Positions 27,735-37,133 are shown, counted from the first letter of the stretch. The stretch is 64,000 bases of DNA from Chloroflexi bacterium TSY (GCA_019217005.1 JAHBNG010000081.1:1-64000); one strand, 5' to 3'. Notes: generated by a model from the sequence alone, not told the origin. A program made the numbers and translations.

Positions 27735-28200
27735 ATGATGTTAAGAGAGACACTTAAACACGAAATCGATACACTCAGCGAAAACCAGCTTTCAAGAATT
27801 GCAGTGTTTGTTGACTTGCTCAAGGCTCACGCCCGGAATTGGATGAAGACCGGATCGTTCTGGCATAATGCTACACCAGCGGAGCGCGCGCACGATTTTC
27901 GCACTTGGGCAGCAGGTTTACCAAAGGTCGGCACAAGTCTCAGTAGATCCAAATTTCAGGTTTTGAGAGAGAATTCTGGCTAAACAGTTGACATAAATAC
28001 AAATTTGCCGGTCGATATCTAGTTTTTGCGTTAGATTTGGGCGATTTTCAGATATGAAATAGGTTGTTTTCTGTAACCGAAATCTGAATAAATGACTCCA
28101 AAATCCCTGCAATCTCGACTGAAAATAGCCAAAAACGCCAAATTTGGATCTACTGAGTCTTTCAGATGAAGCGTTCAATCGAGAAAGTATCTACGAATAG
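27735..28200 (+). pseudogene. VapB-type antitoxin gene split by MITE-A
   Basis: MMLRETLKHEIDTLSENQLS...HDFRTWAAGLPKVGTS is a typical Chloroflexota/cyanobacterial antitoxin. A MITE-A inserted at 27941 with AGTCT duplicated. Removing it restores SLSDEAFNRESIYE and a TAG at 28198-28200 that overlaps the GTG start of a PIN toxin remnant. ATG 27738 is an equally good start; the G-rich ribosome site GGGGGG at 27723-27728 serves both. The current hybrid product ends at 27983 inside the MITE. Confidence 0.8.
27941..28155. mobile_element. MITE-A copy 2 (215 bp, inverted)
   Basis: Opposite orientation to the copies at 8428 and 57520. Termini CAGTAGATCC / GGATCTACTG, flanked by AGTCT (27936-27940 and 28156-28160). 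Same 215-bp length, nearly identical sequence. Confidence 0.95.
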
Positions 28201-28295
28201 TGGCAAAATATCTGCTTGTTACCAATATTGTGTTGCGATTCAGCAATCCTCCTGATGTGCAACATCAGTTGGTTGTAGAGGCTGTGGACGATTGA
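28200..28295 (+). pseudogene. PIN toxin remnant
   Basis: Begins GTG 28200 within TAGTG, reading AKYLLVTNIVLRFSNPPDVQHQLVV (split here in my reading at about 20 residues) before an early TGA at 28293-28295. PIN toxins start with YLLDTNI; here the first catalytic Asp is Val and the gene is cut to 31 codons. So both halves of this toxin-antitoxin pair are dead. Confidence 0.7.
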
Positions 28296-28640
28296 CAACT
28301 GTCTGTGCAAGTCGGTGAGAGATGGGACAACCGTAAACTCAGCTCAACTCCGACCTCTTTGATGGATGAGAGAAAGCACCTTCTTGCGGCATAGGCGTGG
28401 CAGCCTGAGTCGGGAGCAAAGAAGGAAAGGGGATCAAGTCTAGGTCAGACGGACTGAAGCCCCAAGCGGGTGGCTAGGAGTAACGACCAGGGCAGGTGAC
28501 TGTCCATGTGGTGAACGGTAAGAGCATTTGTCGGTTGGATATGCAATTTGATAGTGATCTTGGATTGAAAGTCGAGTAGAAGCAGCTCGACTTTTCTGCT
28601 ATAATGGAGCGGAATCAATTGCTAAGAAGGTGGTGACGAA
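28296..28640. other. 345-bp non-coding stretch, structured, possible intron fragment
   Basis: No ORF. 28310-28530 is G/A-rich with motifs such as GTGAGAGATGGGACAACC, TGAAGCCCCAAGCGGGTGG and GTGGTGAACGGTAAGAGC that recall the 5' domains of a group II intron, but no reverse transcriptase follows. Near the end TCGAGTAGAAGCAGCTCGA is an inverted repeat followed by TTTT (about 28573-28594). Confidence 0.3.
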
Positions 28641-29065
28641 ATGACAAGCTTGACAGCAGACGCCCCAACAGAGGACAGCAAAGCGGATTGGCTTTTGGTT
28701 TTTGAGGCAGCGTTACGCGTAGGAGAATTCGCGTCGTTCGACGAGTTACTCTTACGTGCGCTGGATGCTTGGCTCGAACAGCTTCCTGCGGATTTACGCT
28801 GGAAAATCGCAATTGAGCTGTATAGTAATGACCGGATCAGTACGGGTCGAGCCGCCGAAATAGCTGGCTTGAACTATGTTGTTTATACTGAGCAGCGCCA
28901 TTAAATAACACTTTTTAGTCGAGGAAGAATGTTATAATGTGCTGCTGCGGAGTATTTATGGAAAAATTGCGAGAATATGGTATTCCATTCATGGCAGCGG
29001 AAATGACCGACGATGCGGAAAGAGAACGAGAGGAAGCATTATTAGATGAGCTCCTCAGCATCTAA
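28641..29065 (+). pseudogene. UPF0175-type antitoxin interrupted by a small palindromic insert
   Basis: The ORF from ATG 28641 (RBS AAGGTGGTG) reads ELYSNDRISTGRAAEIAGLN, the UPF0175 helix-turn-helix signature, then ends early at 28904. The expected tail (MEKLREYGIPFMAAEMTDD...LLDELLSI) is present from 28958 in another frame and stops at 29065. Removing 71 bp (28884-28954) joins them as GLNYVVFMEKLREYG. The tail overlaps the following PIN-like gene start, the usual UPF0175-DUF3368 layout. The truncated antitoxin keeps its DNA-binding part but lacks the toxin-facing end. Confidence 0.75.
28884..28954. mobile_element. 71-bp palindromic insertion in the antitoxin gene
   Basis: The ends TACTGAGCAGCGCC and GTGCTGCTGCGGAGTA are imperfect inverted repeats. 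Boundaries are uncertain by a few bases; TTTA occurs at both flanks. It is the smallest MITE-like element in the window. Confidence 0.5.
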
Positions 29066-29342
29066 TCGTCAAAACGGGGTCTTGTTTGATACGAATGTTC
29101 TATCACATTTTGCTAAGATCCAGCGGTTGCCTTTATTGCTCCAAGCATTTGTGGACACTCATCGAGCAAAGCAGTTGCATATTTCGCCAGTTATCCGACG
29201 CGAGTTAGAGATTGGTGTCCAACATGGTGCCGTATATCTCCAAGAAGCATTACAACTTATCGAAGATGGTGTCGGGTATTTATGGTATATTTCGTCAATA
29301 TGGTCATTTATGCGGAACTTGTTGAGACTTCCCAGTTGTTAG
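29046..29342 (+). CDS. PIN/DUF3368-like toxin, probably C-terminally truncated
   Basis: 98 aa starting at ATG 29046, overlapping the UPF0175 tail by 20 bases. N-terminus GVLFDTNVLSHFAKIQRLPL has the first catalytic Asp of PIN domains, and SPVIRRELEIGVQHGAVYL is the conserved second segment. Family members are ~150-190 aa, so the last third, which carries the remaining acidic residues, is missing; the final residues (IWSFMRNLLRLPSC) look like random frame. Likely inactive. A GTTAGGC core follows at 29338-29344. Confidence 0.6.
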   Translation: MSSSASNRQNGVLFDTNVLSHFAKIQRLPLLLQAFVDTHRAKQLHISPVIRRELEIGVQHGAVYLQEALQLIEDGVGYLWYISSIWSFMRNLLRLPSC

Positions 29343-29456
29343 GCGCGTGACCCGGCACTGGGGCTGAATTCATGCCCCCTACACCGTACCTTATCGTGAT
29401 CGGAGGCTTCGCTTGCTCCAGAAAAAGCACGTGCAAACCAAAAAGGCCAAACAAGC

Positions 29457-30431
29457 ATGAAAGTCCTATTTATCGGCGGTACCGGTGGTATTAGTTCAGC
29501 TTGCAGCAGACAAGCAGTCGAAGCAGGCATTGACCTGTATCTATTGACCAGGAACAAATCTTGGCGAGGAATCCCGGAAGGCACACATGCACTGACTGGA
29601 GACATCAATGATGTGGAACTGGTCAGAAAATACTTGGATGAACACCGGTTCGATGTCGTGGTTGACTTCATTGCGTTTACGGCAGAGGATGTCAAGCGAG
29701 ACATTGCGCTGTTTCAGGACAAAGTAGAGCAGTACATGTTCATCAGTTCCGCGGCAGCCTATAAGAAGCCGCCTATCAATCTTCCGGTAACAGAAGATGC
29801 TGAGATCTCAAATCCAGACTGGGCTTATGCCAGAAACAAAGTTGAAGCGGAAATGGTGCTGAAAGAAGCCACTGATCAGACTGGATTTCCGGTCACCATC
29901 ATCCGCCCCGCGCATACCTATGATGAAACATTGATACCCATGTATGGAGCATATACGTTTCTCGATCGTCTAAAAACGGGTAGAAAAGTCGTCGTCCACG
30001 GGGACGGTACTTCACTGTGGACACTGACCAGCAACCAGGACTTTGCGAAAGGATTTGTTCCTCTACTTGGAAATGAGAAGGCAGTCGGTGAAGCATTCAA
30101 CATCAACACGGATGAGTGGCTGACCTGGAACAAGATCCATGACATCTTTGCTGCACACTTGGGGGTCAAGGGAAACTACGTCTACGTGCCGTCTGAAAAA
30201 ATCGCTGCCTATGATGAGGAGTGGGGAACGAACCTCTATTGTGACCGCATGCACAATGCCATTTTTGACTGCAGCAAACTCAAATCCCTGGTTCCGGATT
30301 TCTCATGCAGCATTTCCTTTGAGGATGGCGCCCGGGAGATCGTGCAGTACTATCACGACAATCCGGACAAACAGCAAGTTAATGAGAGCTTCAATCAATT
30401 GATGAACAGGATGATTGCTGAGGTATCGTAG
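29457..30431 (+). CDS. NAD-dependent epimerase/dehydratase family protein
   Basis: 324 aa extended SDR. N-terminal Rossmann motif LFIGGTGGISSA (GxxGxxS variant), acidic DIND, an FISSAAAYKKP segment, and YARNK giving the Tyr-x-x-x-Lys catalytic pair. NAD is the likely cofactor; substrate probably a nucleotide sugar or related compound. The central TDEWLTWNKI segment is typical of the isoflavone reductase/epimerase-like branch. Start ATG 29457 with no clear ribosome site. Monocistronic between the accessory region and the EndoQ-UvrD gene. Confidence 0.82.
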   Translation: MKVLFIGGTGGISSACSRQAVEAGIDLYLLTRNKSWRGIPEGTHALTGDINDVELVRKYLDEHRFDVVVDFIAFTAEDVKRDIALFQDKVEQYMFISSAAAYKKPPINLPVTEDAEISNPDWAYARNKVEAEMVLKEATDQTGFPVTIIRPAHTYDETLIPMYGAYTFLDRLKTGRKVVVHGDGTSLWTLTSNQDFAKGFVPLLGNEKAVGEAFNINTDEWLTWNKIHDIFAAHLGVKGNYVYVPSEKIAAYDEEWGTNLYCDRMHNAIFDCSKLKSLVPDFSCSISFEDGAREIVQYYHDNPDKQQVNESFNQLMNRMIAEVS

Positions 30432-30476
30432 TTCTGTCGATGTCTGAGTGAACGATAGGAGAAAAGTAGAATCGCC

Positions 30477-33400
30477 ATGAAACTTGTTGCTGACATTCAC
30501 CTCCATTCTTACTATTCACGTGCCACGAGCAAGAATCTTAATTTCGAACATCTGACCAAATGGGCACAACTGAAGGGTGTCCAAATCGTCGGCACGGGCG
30601 ATATTGCCCACCCTGGCTGGCTGCAGGAGATGAAAGAGAAACTGGAACCGGCGGAGGAAGGGTTGTTTCGCCTCAAGGATGATATCGCTCAATCTGTGCA
30701 AGAGGAAGTCTTTTCGGCCTGTCAAGGGACTGTGCGCTTTATGTTGGCAGGCGAGATCAGCAGCATTTATAAGAAAAACGATAAGGTGCGCAAGATCCAC
30801 AACGTGATCTTTGCCCCCTCGTTGGAGGCGGTCGAGAAAATCCAGGCCGAGCTGGAGAAAATTGGCAATATTCGTTCCGATGGTCGTCCCATCCTTGGAC
30901 TCGATTCGCGGGATCTGCTCGAGATTATCCTCAATGTCGACCCAGAGTGCTATCTGATTCCCGCACACATCTGGACGCCCTGGTTTGCCATGCTTGGCTC
31001 CAAGTCGGGATTTGATTCTGTGGAAGAGTGCTTTGCCGATCTAACGCCCCATATCTTTGCCTTGGAAACTGGTCTTTCATCGGACCCACCCATGAACTGG
31101 CGGGTCTCGGCTCTCGATGGCTATACGTTGGTTTCAAACTCGGATGCTCACTCTCCCCAAAAGCTCGCTCGGGAGGCAACACTCTTTGATACGGAGCTCT
31201 CTTACTCCTCGATTTTTGAGGCACTCAAGAGTGGTGACCCAGCCACTTTTCGTGGCACCATTGAATTTTTTCCCGAAGAGGGTAAGTACCATTGCGATGG
31301 TCACCGCAAATGCAGTGTGCGCTGGCTGCCCAAGACCACCATTGAGCACGATGGGCTCTGTTCCGTCTGTGGCAAGAAGGTTACCGTCGGTGTTCTGCAC
31401 CGCGTCGAAGAGTTGGCGGACCGAGAGGAGGGCGCGCGACCCGAAAAAACAGCTCCTTACCACAGTTTGATTCCCTTGCCAGAGATCTTGGGGGAAGTTC
31501 ACAGTGTGGGCGTGAATTCGAAGCGAGTCCGTCAGCACCATGAAGCACTCTTGGCAAAATTGGGATCGGAGCTCAGCATTTTGCAGAACGTTCCCCTGGA
31601 AGAGATAGAGACTGTGGGTGGGTCACTTCTGGCCGAGGGGATACGCCGAATGCGTGAGGGGGATGTCAGCATTGCAGGCGGGTATGATGGTGAATATGGT
31701 GTGATTAAGCTCTTTGATGAGCAAGATCGTATTGCCTTCACTTCTCAATTAGGGCTGTTTGCACCGGAAGGGGGTAAACGTACAAAGAAGACAAAAACGA
31801 CTGGGGAACGGGTTCAAATTTCAGATGAACCCAACTCGTCAAATGGGATCGGACGGCAGGTTGCGCAAGCAAAACCACAACAAAACGGAACGGCACCCAA
31901 AGATACAGAGCCCCAGAAGACGTTGGTTCACAAAAACCAATCTCCACAATCAAACTCTGTACCCTTGGCGCCGCCGCGGCAGCTGATGGAAGAAGCCGAG
32001 ACGTACGATGTTGGAGCAAGCACATTTCTAGACGCTCTCAATCCAGAGCAACGAGAAGCAGCACAATCCGTTGATATGCCTCTTTTGATTGTTGCGGGTC
32101 CAGGGACAGGCAAAACGCGCACCTTGACCTATCGTATTGCCTACTTGATCGTTGAGCGTCAGGTTGATCCCGAAAGCATTGTGGCCATTACCTTCACGAA
32201 CAAGGCTGCTGAGGAGATGATGCAACGGTTGGAAGATTTGGTCGGTTCACATATCGCAAAGCGTATTGCCGTCAAGACATTTCATGCGTTTGCCGCGCTT
32301 TTGCTGCATGAGTATGGTCACCAAAACGATTTCGCTATTTGCAGTGAAGTTGATCAACGAAGGGTCATGAAAGGTGCTTGCCCGGGTCTGGGTGAACGCG
32401 AAGTGACGCACTATTTAGAGCAGATTTCCGCCGCAAAAAATCAGCTGCTGATGCCAGATGCGCCTGAGCTCGTTGACTTTGCCCAACAGTTGGTGGACAA
32501 GCATGAGCTTGAAGCGGTTACAATGTTTGTCCAGGTCTATTCTTCTTATCAGACGGCATTGCACGCTAGCCAGTTGCTGGATTTCGACGATCTCATTCTT
32601 CAGGCCATCTTATTGCTTCAAGATGAATCGTCCATACGAGCACAGATTCAGGATCGATTTTGCTGGATTTCGGTTGATGAGTATCAAGATACAAACCTGG
32701 GGCAATACCGTTTGCTGCGCTTGCTGGCTGGGGAAAAGGTCAACGTTTGTGCGATTGGCGATCCGGATCAGGCGATCTATGGTTTTCGCGGTGCAAATCG
32801 AGAGTACTTTCTGCGCTTTCATCAGGATTTCCCTGGGACGCACACCCTCCAGCTCAGCCAAAATTATCGTTCAACCCAGCTTATCTTGGACGCATCAAGC
32901 CAGGTGATTGCGCAGAGCGAAGAACGGACTGACTCTGCGCGAGTCCAGGTCTGGTCAGAGTTTCTCAATCAGACCAAGCTTGAGGTGTATGAAGCACCAA
33001 CGGATAAAGCTGAGGCCGAGTATGTCGTACACCAGATTGAACGGATGGTAGGAGGCACGAGTTATTTCTCGCTGGATTCAGGGCGCGTGGACGAACGATC
33101 TGACGGAAACCGAACATTTACGGATTTTGCTGTGCTCTATCGGCTTGGTGCCCAGAGTCATTTACTCATCGAAGCTTTTGAGCGATCGGGCATTCCGTAT
33201 CAATGTGTGGGTCAGAGGTCGCTCTATGAGGAGACCGATATACGAGAAATTTTGGCATACCTTTGGTTTCTGCATATCCCTAAATCCAGACTGCATTTAG
33301 AACAAATTTTGGCTTCGCTCACAACTGCATCAAGCGAGCAGCCATTGAAACACTTGTCTACTTTGGCGACTGAACTGGATTGTTCTCTTTGGACACTCTT

Positions 33401-34091
33401 GCGGCGTCACCACGAGTTCTCTTTCTTTTCCCCCACGATACAAAAGCATTTGGGGATGCTTGTGCCATTTTTGCGCGAGCTAGACGTAGCCCGTCGCACC
33501 GATCAACCAATCTCAAACCTGCTGCAACAAATCGATCAATTTCTGTCCGCCCAGCGTTCGGTGTCGACGAGTGAAAAACGTGCGGCTCATGTCGAGCAGT
33601 TGGTCCGTCGGTCGATTTCGTTTGAGACGCGTCTGCAACCGTTTCTGGAGTCAACCGCTTTGCAGAAAGAGACCGACTTTTATGATCCGCGCGCCGATCG
33701 CGTCTCTCTGATGACCCTTCATGCTTCTAAAGGGTTGGAATTTCCGGTTGTCTTTATGGTGGGGTGTGAGGAAGGGTTATTGCCGTATGAGAAGGTTGAG
33801 ATCGAGGCTGAGGCGAAGGCTGGAACGGAGGAAGGAATCAAGAGGGATGCGGACGTTGAGGAGGAGCGGCGGCTCTTTTATGTGGGAATGACGCGTGCCG
33901 AGGAGCGGCTTGTGTTGACTCACGCCAAGACACGTTTTTTGTTCGGTGAGCGGATGGAGAATGAGCCGTCTCGCTTTGTGAATGACATTGAAACTCAACT
34001 GAAGGAGATTCAGGAGATGGCGCGGCGGAGGGGAAAAAAGAGCGAATCCGAGTCAGATAAACCTGAAATTGAGCAGCTACGGCTTTTTTGA
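30477..34091 (+). CDS. Endonuclease Q-like PHP nuclease fused to UvrD/PcrA helicase
   Basis: 1204 aa, two enzymes in one chain. Residues 1-~425 are a PHP-domain nuclease of the endonuclease Q type: metal-ligand DIHLH (His8, His10), SNSDAHSP (~221-228) and a zinc finger with Cys273, Cys279, Cys295, Cys298. EndoQ nicks DNA 5' of deaminated bases such as uracil and hypoxanthine. A hydrophilic low-complexity linker spans ~430-512. Residues ~515-1185 are a superfamily 1A helicase: AGPGTGKT (540-547), AITFTNKAA, DEYQDTN, GDPDQAIYGFRGA, LSQNYRST, LMTLHASKGLEF and YVGMTRA. Nicking followed by unwinding gives a self-contained repair machine. ATG 30477 behind AGGAGAAAAG. The 3' end is three bases from a MITE. 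Confidence 0.9.
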   Translation: MKLVADIHLHSYYSRATSKNLNFEHLTKWAQLKGVQIVGTGDIAHPGWLQEMKEKLEPAEEGLFRLKDDIAQSVQEEVFSACQGTVRFMLAGEISSIYKKNDKVRKIHNVIFAPSLEAVEKIQAELEKIGNIRSDGRPILGLDSRDLLEIILNVDPECYLIPAHIWTPWFAMLGSKSGFDSVEECFADLTPHIFALETGLSSDPPMNWRVSALDGYTLVSNSDAHSPQKLAREATLFDTELSYSSIFEALKSGDPATFRGTIEFFPEEGKYHCDGHRKCSVRWLPKTTIEHDGLCSVCGKKVTVGVLHRVEELADREEGARPEKTAPYHSLIPLPEILGEVHSVGVNSKRVRQHHEALLAKLGSELSILQNVPLEEIETVGGSLLAEGIRRMREGDVSIAGGYDGEYGVIKLFDEQDRIAFTSQLGLFAPEGGKRTKKTKTTGERVQISDEPNSSNGIGRQVAQAKPQQNGTAPKDTEPQKTLVHKNQSPQSNSVPLAPPRQLMEEAETYDVGASTFLDALNPEQREAAQSVDMPLLIVAGPGTGKTRTLTYRIAYLIVERQVDPESIVAITFTNKAAEEMMQRLEDLVGSHIAKRIAVKTFHAFAALLLHEYGHQNDFAICSEVDQRRVMKGACPGLGEREVTHYLEQISAAKNQLLMPDAPELVDFAQQLVDKHELEAVTMFVQVYSSYQTALHASQLLDFDDLILQAILLLQDESSIRAQIQDRFCWISVDEYQDTNLGQYRLLRLLAGEKVNVCAIGDPDQAIYGFRGANREYFLRFHQDFPGTHTLQLSQNYRSTQLILDASSQVIAQSEERTDSARVQVWSEFLNQTKLEVYEAPTDKAEAEYVVHQIERMVGGTSYFSLDSGRVDERSDGNRTFTDFAVLYRLGAQSHLLIEAFERSGIPYQCVGQRSLYEETDIREILAYLWFLHIPKSRLHLEQILASLTTASSEQPLKHLSTLATELDCSLWTLLRRHHEFSFFSPTIQKHLGMLVPFLRELDVARRTDQPISNLLQQIDQFLSAQRSVSTSEKRAAHVEQLVRRSISFETRLQPFLESTALQKETDFYDPRADRVSLMTLHASKGLEFPVVFMVGCEEGLLPYEKVEIEAEAKAGTEEGIKRDADVEEERRLFYVGMTRAEERLVLTHAKTRFLFGERMENEPSRFVNDIETQLKEIQEMARRRGKKSESESDKPEIEQLRLF

Positions 34092-34096
34092 CGTTA

Positions 34097-34230
34097 GGCG
34101 ATTCCAAAAAATTAATGATCCACAGATGGACAAGATTTACAGGATTAGAAAGAGAAAAATCCAGTCAATCCCGTCCATCTGTGGATGGCGAAGCGCCCGT
34201 TGCATGATCGGTTAATCATTGGATTCGGCC
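34097..34230. mobile_element. MITE-E copy 1 (134 bp) at the deaD stop codon
   Basis: Ends GGCGATTCCAAAAAATTAAT and (reverse) GGCCGAATCCAATGATTAA, flanked by TTA at 34094-34096 and 34231-34233. The right TTA is the complement of the TAA stop of the minus-strand DEAD-box gene. ATCCACAGATGGAC / GTCCATCTGTGGAT forms an internal 14-bp perfect stem, so it can also act as a terminator between the two convergent genes. Confidence 0.8.
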
Positions 34231-35970
34231 TTAAACGCTCGCCCGACTGACGGAAATGGACCGTCGACGAATCTTATAGTTTTTTGTTTTGGCTAATACT
34301 TGCGCCACAAATTTCTCTGGTACGTCAACGAATGTCTGGTTCTCTTCAATATAGATTTTACCGATTGTGTAGCCTGGAATGTCCGCATAGGAAGCCAATG
34401 TACCAACTACATCGTTGGGCCGAATGCCATCCGCCCGACCTGAGCTGAGCGAGAGTCGTACCATTCCCTTTTCACGTACTTTGAGGGCTCTGTTGCTCTG
34501 ATTGCGAGCTTTTCTGCTTCGCTCTCGTCCATTCCGATCTTGACTCTTCCGCTCGCGGCTGTGGCCTTTTTCCCGATCAGTGCCATTTTTGCGCCTTGAT
34601 GGCTGACCTACTTCTTTGACTTCGCTAATCGGTGCAATTGGGCGTTGACTTTCTTCACTGCGCACCATCTTCAAGGCAATAGCCGCTATTTCAAGCGGAT
34701 CGTGTCCACTCGCAACAAGCTCTTGGACCAACTCTTTTTCTCGACGACAGCGGCCGCGCCGCATCCAGACTTCTATCTTATTGAGCAATTTGGTTTCTCG
34801 ATGTTTGCGAATGTCGTCGATGGTGGGCAGCATTGCGCGAGGAATTGTTTGCTTTGCATAGCGTTCGATCCGGCGTAGTTGCCATTCTTCCTTCGGTACT
34901 ACAAGTGTCACAGCGATTCCTGTTTTGCCCGCTCGCCCTGTGCGCCCCACGCGATGAACATAGACCTCTGGATCTTGTGGTAAATCAAAATTAAAGACAT
35001 GAGAGATATCATCAATGTCGAGACCACGAGCCGCGACATCGGTCGCCACGAGCACTTTGATCTGGTTGGTACGGAAACGATTGAGAACTCGTTGACGCGT
35101 CTCTTGCGGCAATTCACCATTCAAGAACTCGGCAGGAAACCCGCGTGCGATCAATGCATTGGCCAATTCACCCGTTCCCGCACGCGTGCGGGCAAAGATG
35201 AGAGCACTTGTGATATCCTCAACTTCGAAGAGCCGCGTAATCGCAGAAAGTTTGTCCCGTTCATTGACGAGATAATAGCGTTGTTCAACGGCTTCGACAG
35301 TCAATTCCTTACTGCGAATTGTCACCGATTGAGGTGCGTTCATGTATTGATCAGCCAGACGACGAATCTCAGATGAAATAGTCGCAGAGAAGAGGGCCGT
35401 TTGTCGGATGGCTGGTGTTTCGGTCAAAATGGCTTCAATATCCTCAATGAAGCCCAGGCTCAACATTTCATCAGCCTCATCCAGAATGAGGGTCGCTATT
35501 TGGCTGATATCAAGCGCATTCTGTTGCATCAAATCCAGCAGGCGTCCGGGGGTGCCGACAACAACGTCGATCCCCTTCCGAAGACGGCTGATTTGTCGTC
35601 CATAAGGTTGACCACCATAGACTGCCAACACGCGGACCTCGATGCGTCGTCCGTATTGATAGACCGCATTTGCAACCTGAAGGGCAAGCTCGCGAGTGGG
35701 TACAACGATCAGGCTCTGCACATGATCTTGACCTGGCTGTAGCTGATGGAGCAAGGGAAGCGTGAAAGCTGCGGTCTTGCCCGTTCCAGTTTGTGCCTGC
35801 CCAATCACATCCTGTCCTGTTAACATCAATGGTATAGTTGCAGCTTGAATTGGCGTTGGATCCCTGTAGCCAAGTTCGTCAACTGCTTGGACTAACAAAG
35901 GGTGTAGATTTAATTGGTAAAATTCGTTTGTATTTTCTTGTGTATCGACTACTGTATCTGCTATGGTCAC
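34231..35970 (-). CDS. deaD: DEAD-box RNA helicase (DeaD/CsdA type)
   Basis: 579 aa ATP-dependent RNA helicase. Walker A AQTGTGKT (59-66), PTRELA, DEAD box LILDEADEML (164-167), SAT, and motif VI HRVGRTGRAG. The Q-motif YRDPTPIQ precedes Walker A. After the helicase core come a basic linker (~430-495, rich in Arg/Lys/Ser) and a C-terminal DbpA-type RNA-binding domain (~498-565: VRLSLSSGRADGIRPNDVVG ... FVDVPEKFV), which identifies the DeaD/CsdA group. Roles: ribosome assembly and mRNA remodelling, often cold-induced. The TAA stop belongs to the TTA target duplication of a MITE. Start ATG 35970, divergent from the GNAT-VOC gene. Confidence 0.92.
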   Translation of the reverse strand: MTIADTVVDTQENTNEFYQLNLHPLLVQAVDELGYRDPTPIQAATIPLMLTGQDVIGQAQTGTGKTAAFTLPLLHQLQPGQDHVQSLIVVPTRELALQVANAVYQYGRRIEVRVLAVYGGQPYGRQISRLRKGIDVVVGTPGRLLDLMQQNALDISQIATLILDEADEMLSLGFIEDIEAILTETPAIRQTALFSATISSEIRRLADQYMNAPQSVTIRSKELTVEAVEQRYYLVNERDKLSAITRLFEVEDITSALIFARTRAGTGELANALIARGFPAEFLNGELPQETRQRVLNRFRTNQIKVLVATDVAARGLDIDDISHVFNFDLPQDPEVYVHRVGRTGRAGKTGIAVTLVVPKEEWQLRRIERYAKQTIPRAMLPTIDDIRKHRETKLLNKIEVWMRRGRCRREKELVQELVASGHDPLEIAAIALKMVRSEESQRPIAPISEVKEVGQPSRRKNGTDREKGHSRERKSQDRNGRERSRKARNQSNRALKVREKGMVRLSLSSGRADGIRPNDVVGTLASYADIPGYTIGKIYIEENQTFVDVPEKFVAQVLAKTKNYKIRRRSISVSRASV

Positions 35971-36170
35971 GGGTTCTCTCTGGTTCGACTATATTTCTAG
36001 CAAGTGGCTATTCTTTGTTTACATTGCAAAAAAATACCCGACCCCAAATGCGTCGGGCAACGATTTATAAATTAGCTTCCTTTAATATAACATATCTGGC
36101 CTATATTCCCAATTCGTCATGGGGAACGGGTGTATTTTAATTTTGGGAAGGGTATGATACTATCGAGTCT

Positions 36171-37106
36171 ATGAATAAAACGAACGTCAACCCAACATTT
36201 CAAACAGAACGCTTAACGCTTCGCCCACTGACTGAGGAAGACGCTCCTGCATTCTTCGACATTTTTCGTGACCCAGAGACGATGCGCTTTATGCCCTCAT
36301 TGCCTCATCAAAGTGTTGAGGAAACTCGTGCCCATTTGGCGCGAGAGTTGGGAATGTCAGGAGCAGTTCTGTGGGCCATCTGTTTACGTGGCACGAATGA
36401 AGTCATTGGACATGTGCACTATTTGGGTCAAACGCGTCTGCCGGGGATGGGTTACATTGTACGACGAGACCATTGGGGCAAAGGGATCGCATCAGAAGCT
36501 TGTCGCGCCGCCTTGTCTTATGGTTTTGAACAGCTTGGTTATGATCGCATTGAGTTATGGATCGACGAAACCAATCATGCCTCTCAACGAGTCGCCCAAA
36601 AGCTTGAATTTCGCCTGAAGGCACGGATTCCGCAGAAATATGCACATGAGACCGAGCAGCATATCATGCTGATTTACGGGCTGTGGGCACATGAGTGGTC
36701 TGGTCAAAACAAAGACGAGTTGTCTCGCCATACCCGCTTTTTCAACGTACAACCGGTGCTCATCGTTGCTGATGTTCCTGCAACGGTTGCATTTTATCGC
36801 GACTCTTTAGGCTTTACGGTTGATTTCTTGTATGGCGATCCGCCGAACCATGCCGGTGTCTCGCGTGGGGATTGGACAGGCGGCATGGCTGTTTTGCAGC
36901 TTTCGGACGGAGCACCAGAGGGTAAGGTGACTCCATCCAGCTATCTTTATTTCATGGTCGATTCGACGATCGATACGCTGTTTGAAACATACAAAAGTCG
37001 GGATATTGAGATAGTGGAAGCGCTTGCCTCACGGCCTTGGGGAATGCGAGAGTTTACGATTCGTGATCTCAATGGCCATATTTTGCGTTTTGGAACGCAT
37101 GTATAA
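36171..37106 (+). CDS. GNAT acetyltransferase-VOC (glyoxalase-like) fusion
   Basis: 311 aa. Residues ~8-165 are a RimJ/RimL-like GNAT domain (FQTERLTLRPLTEEDA, DHWGKGIASEACRAALSY for acetyl-CoA binding, LWIDETNHASQRVAQKLEF). Residues ~190-310 are a VOC/bleomycin-resistance fold (VADVPATVAFYRDSLGF, ...GMREFTIRDLNGHILRFG). An N-acetyltransferase joined to a VOC domain suggests small-molecule detoxification or resistance; the substrate is unknown. Start ATG 36171, promoter shared with or opposed to deaD. Ends 27 bp before a convergent gene. Confidence 0.85.
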   Translation: MNKTNVNPTFQTERLTLRPLTEEDAPAFFDIFRDPETMRFMPSLPHQSVEETRAHLARELGMSGAVLWAICLRGTNEVIGHVHYLGQTRLPGMGYIVRRDHWGKGIASEACRAALSYGFEQLGYDRIELWIDETNHASQRVAQKLEFRLKARIPQKYAHETEQHIMLIYGLWAHEWSGQNKDELSRHTRFFNVQPVLIVADVPATVAFYRDSLGFTVDFLYGDPPNHAGVSRGDWTGGMAVLQLSDGAPEGKVTPSSYLYFMVDSTIDTLFETYKSRDIEIVEALASRPWGMREFTIRDLNGHILRFGTHV

Positions 37107-37133
37107 TCACAATGTAAAACAAGTAGTTTACAT

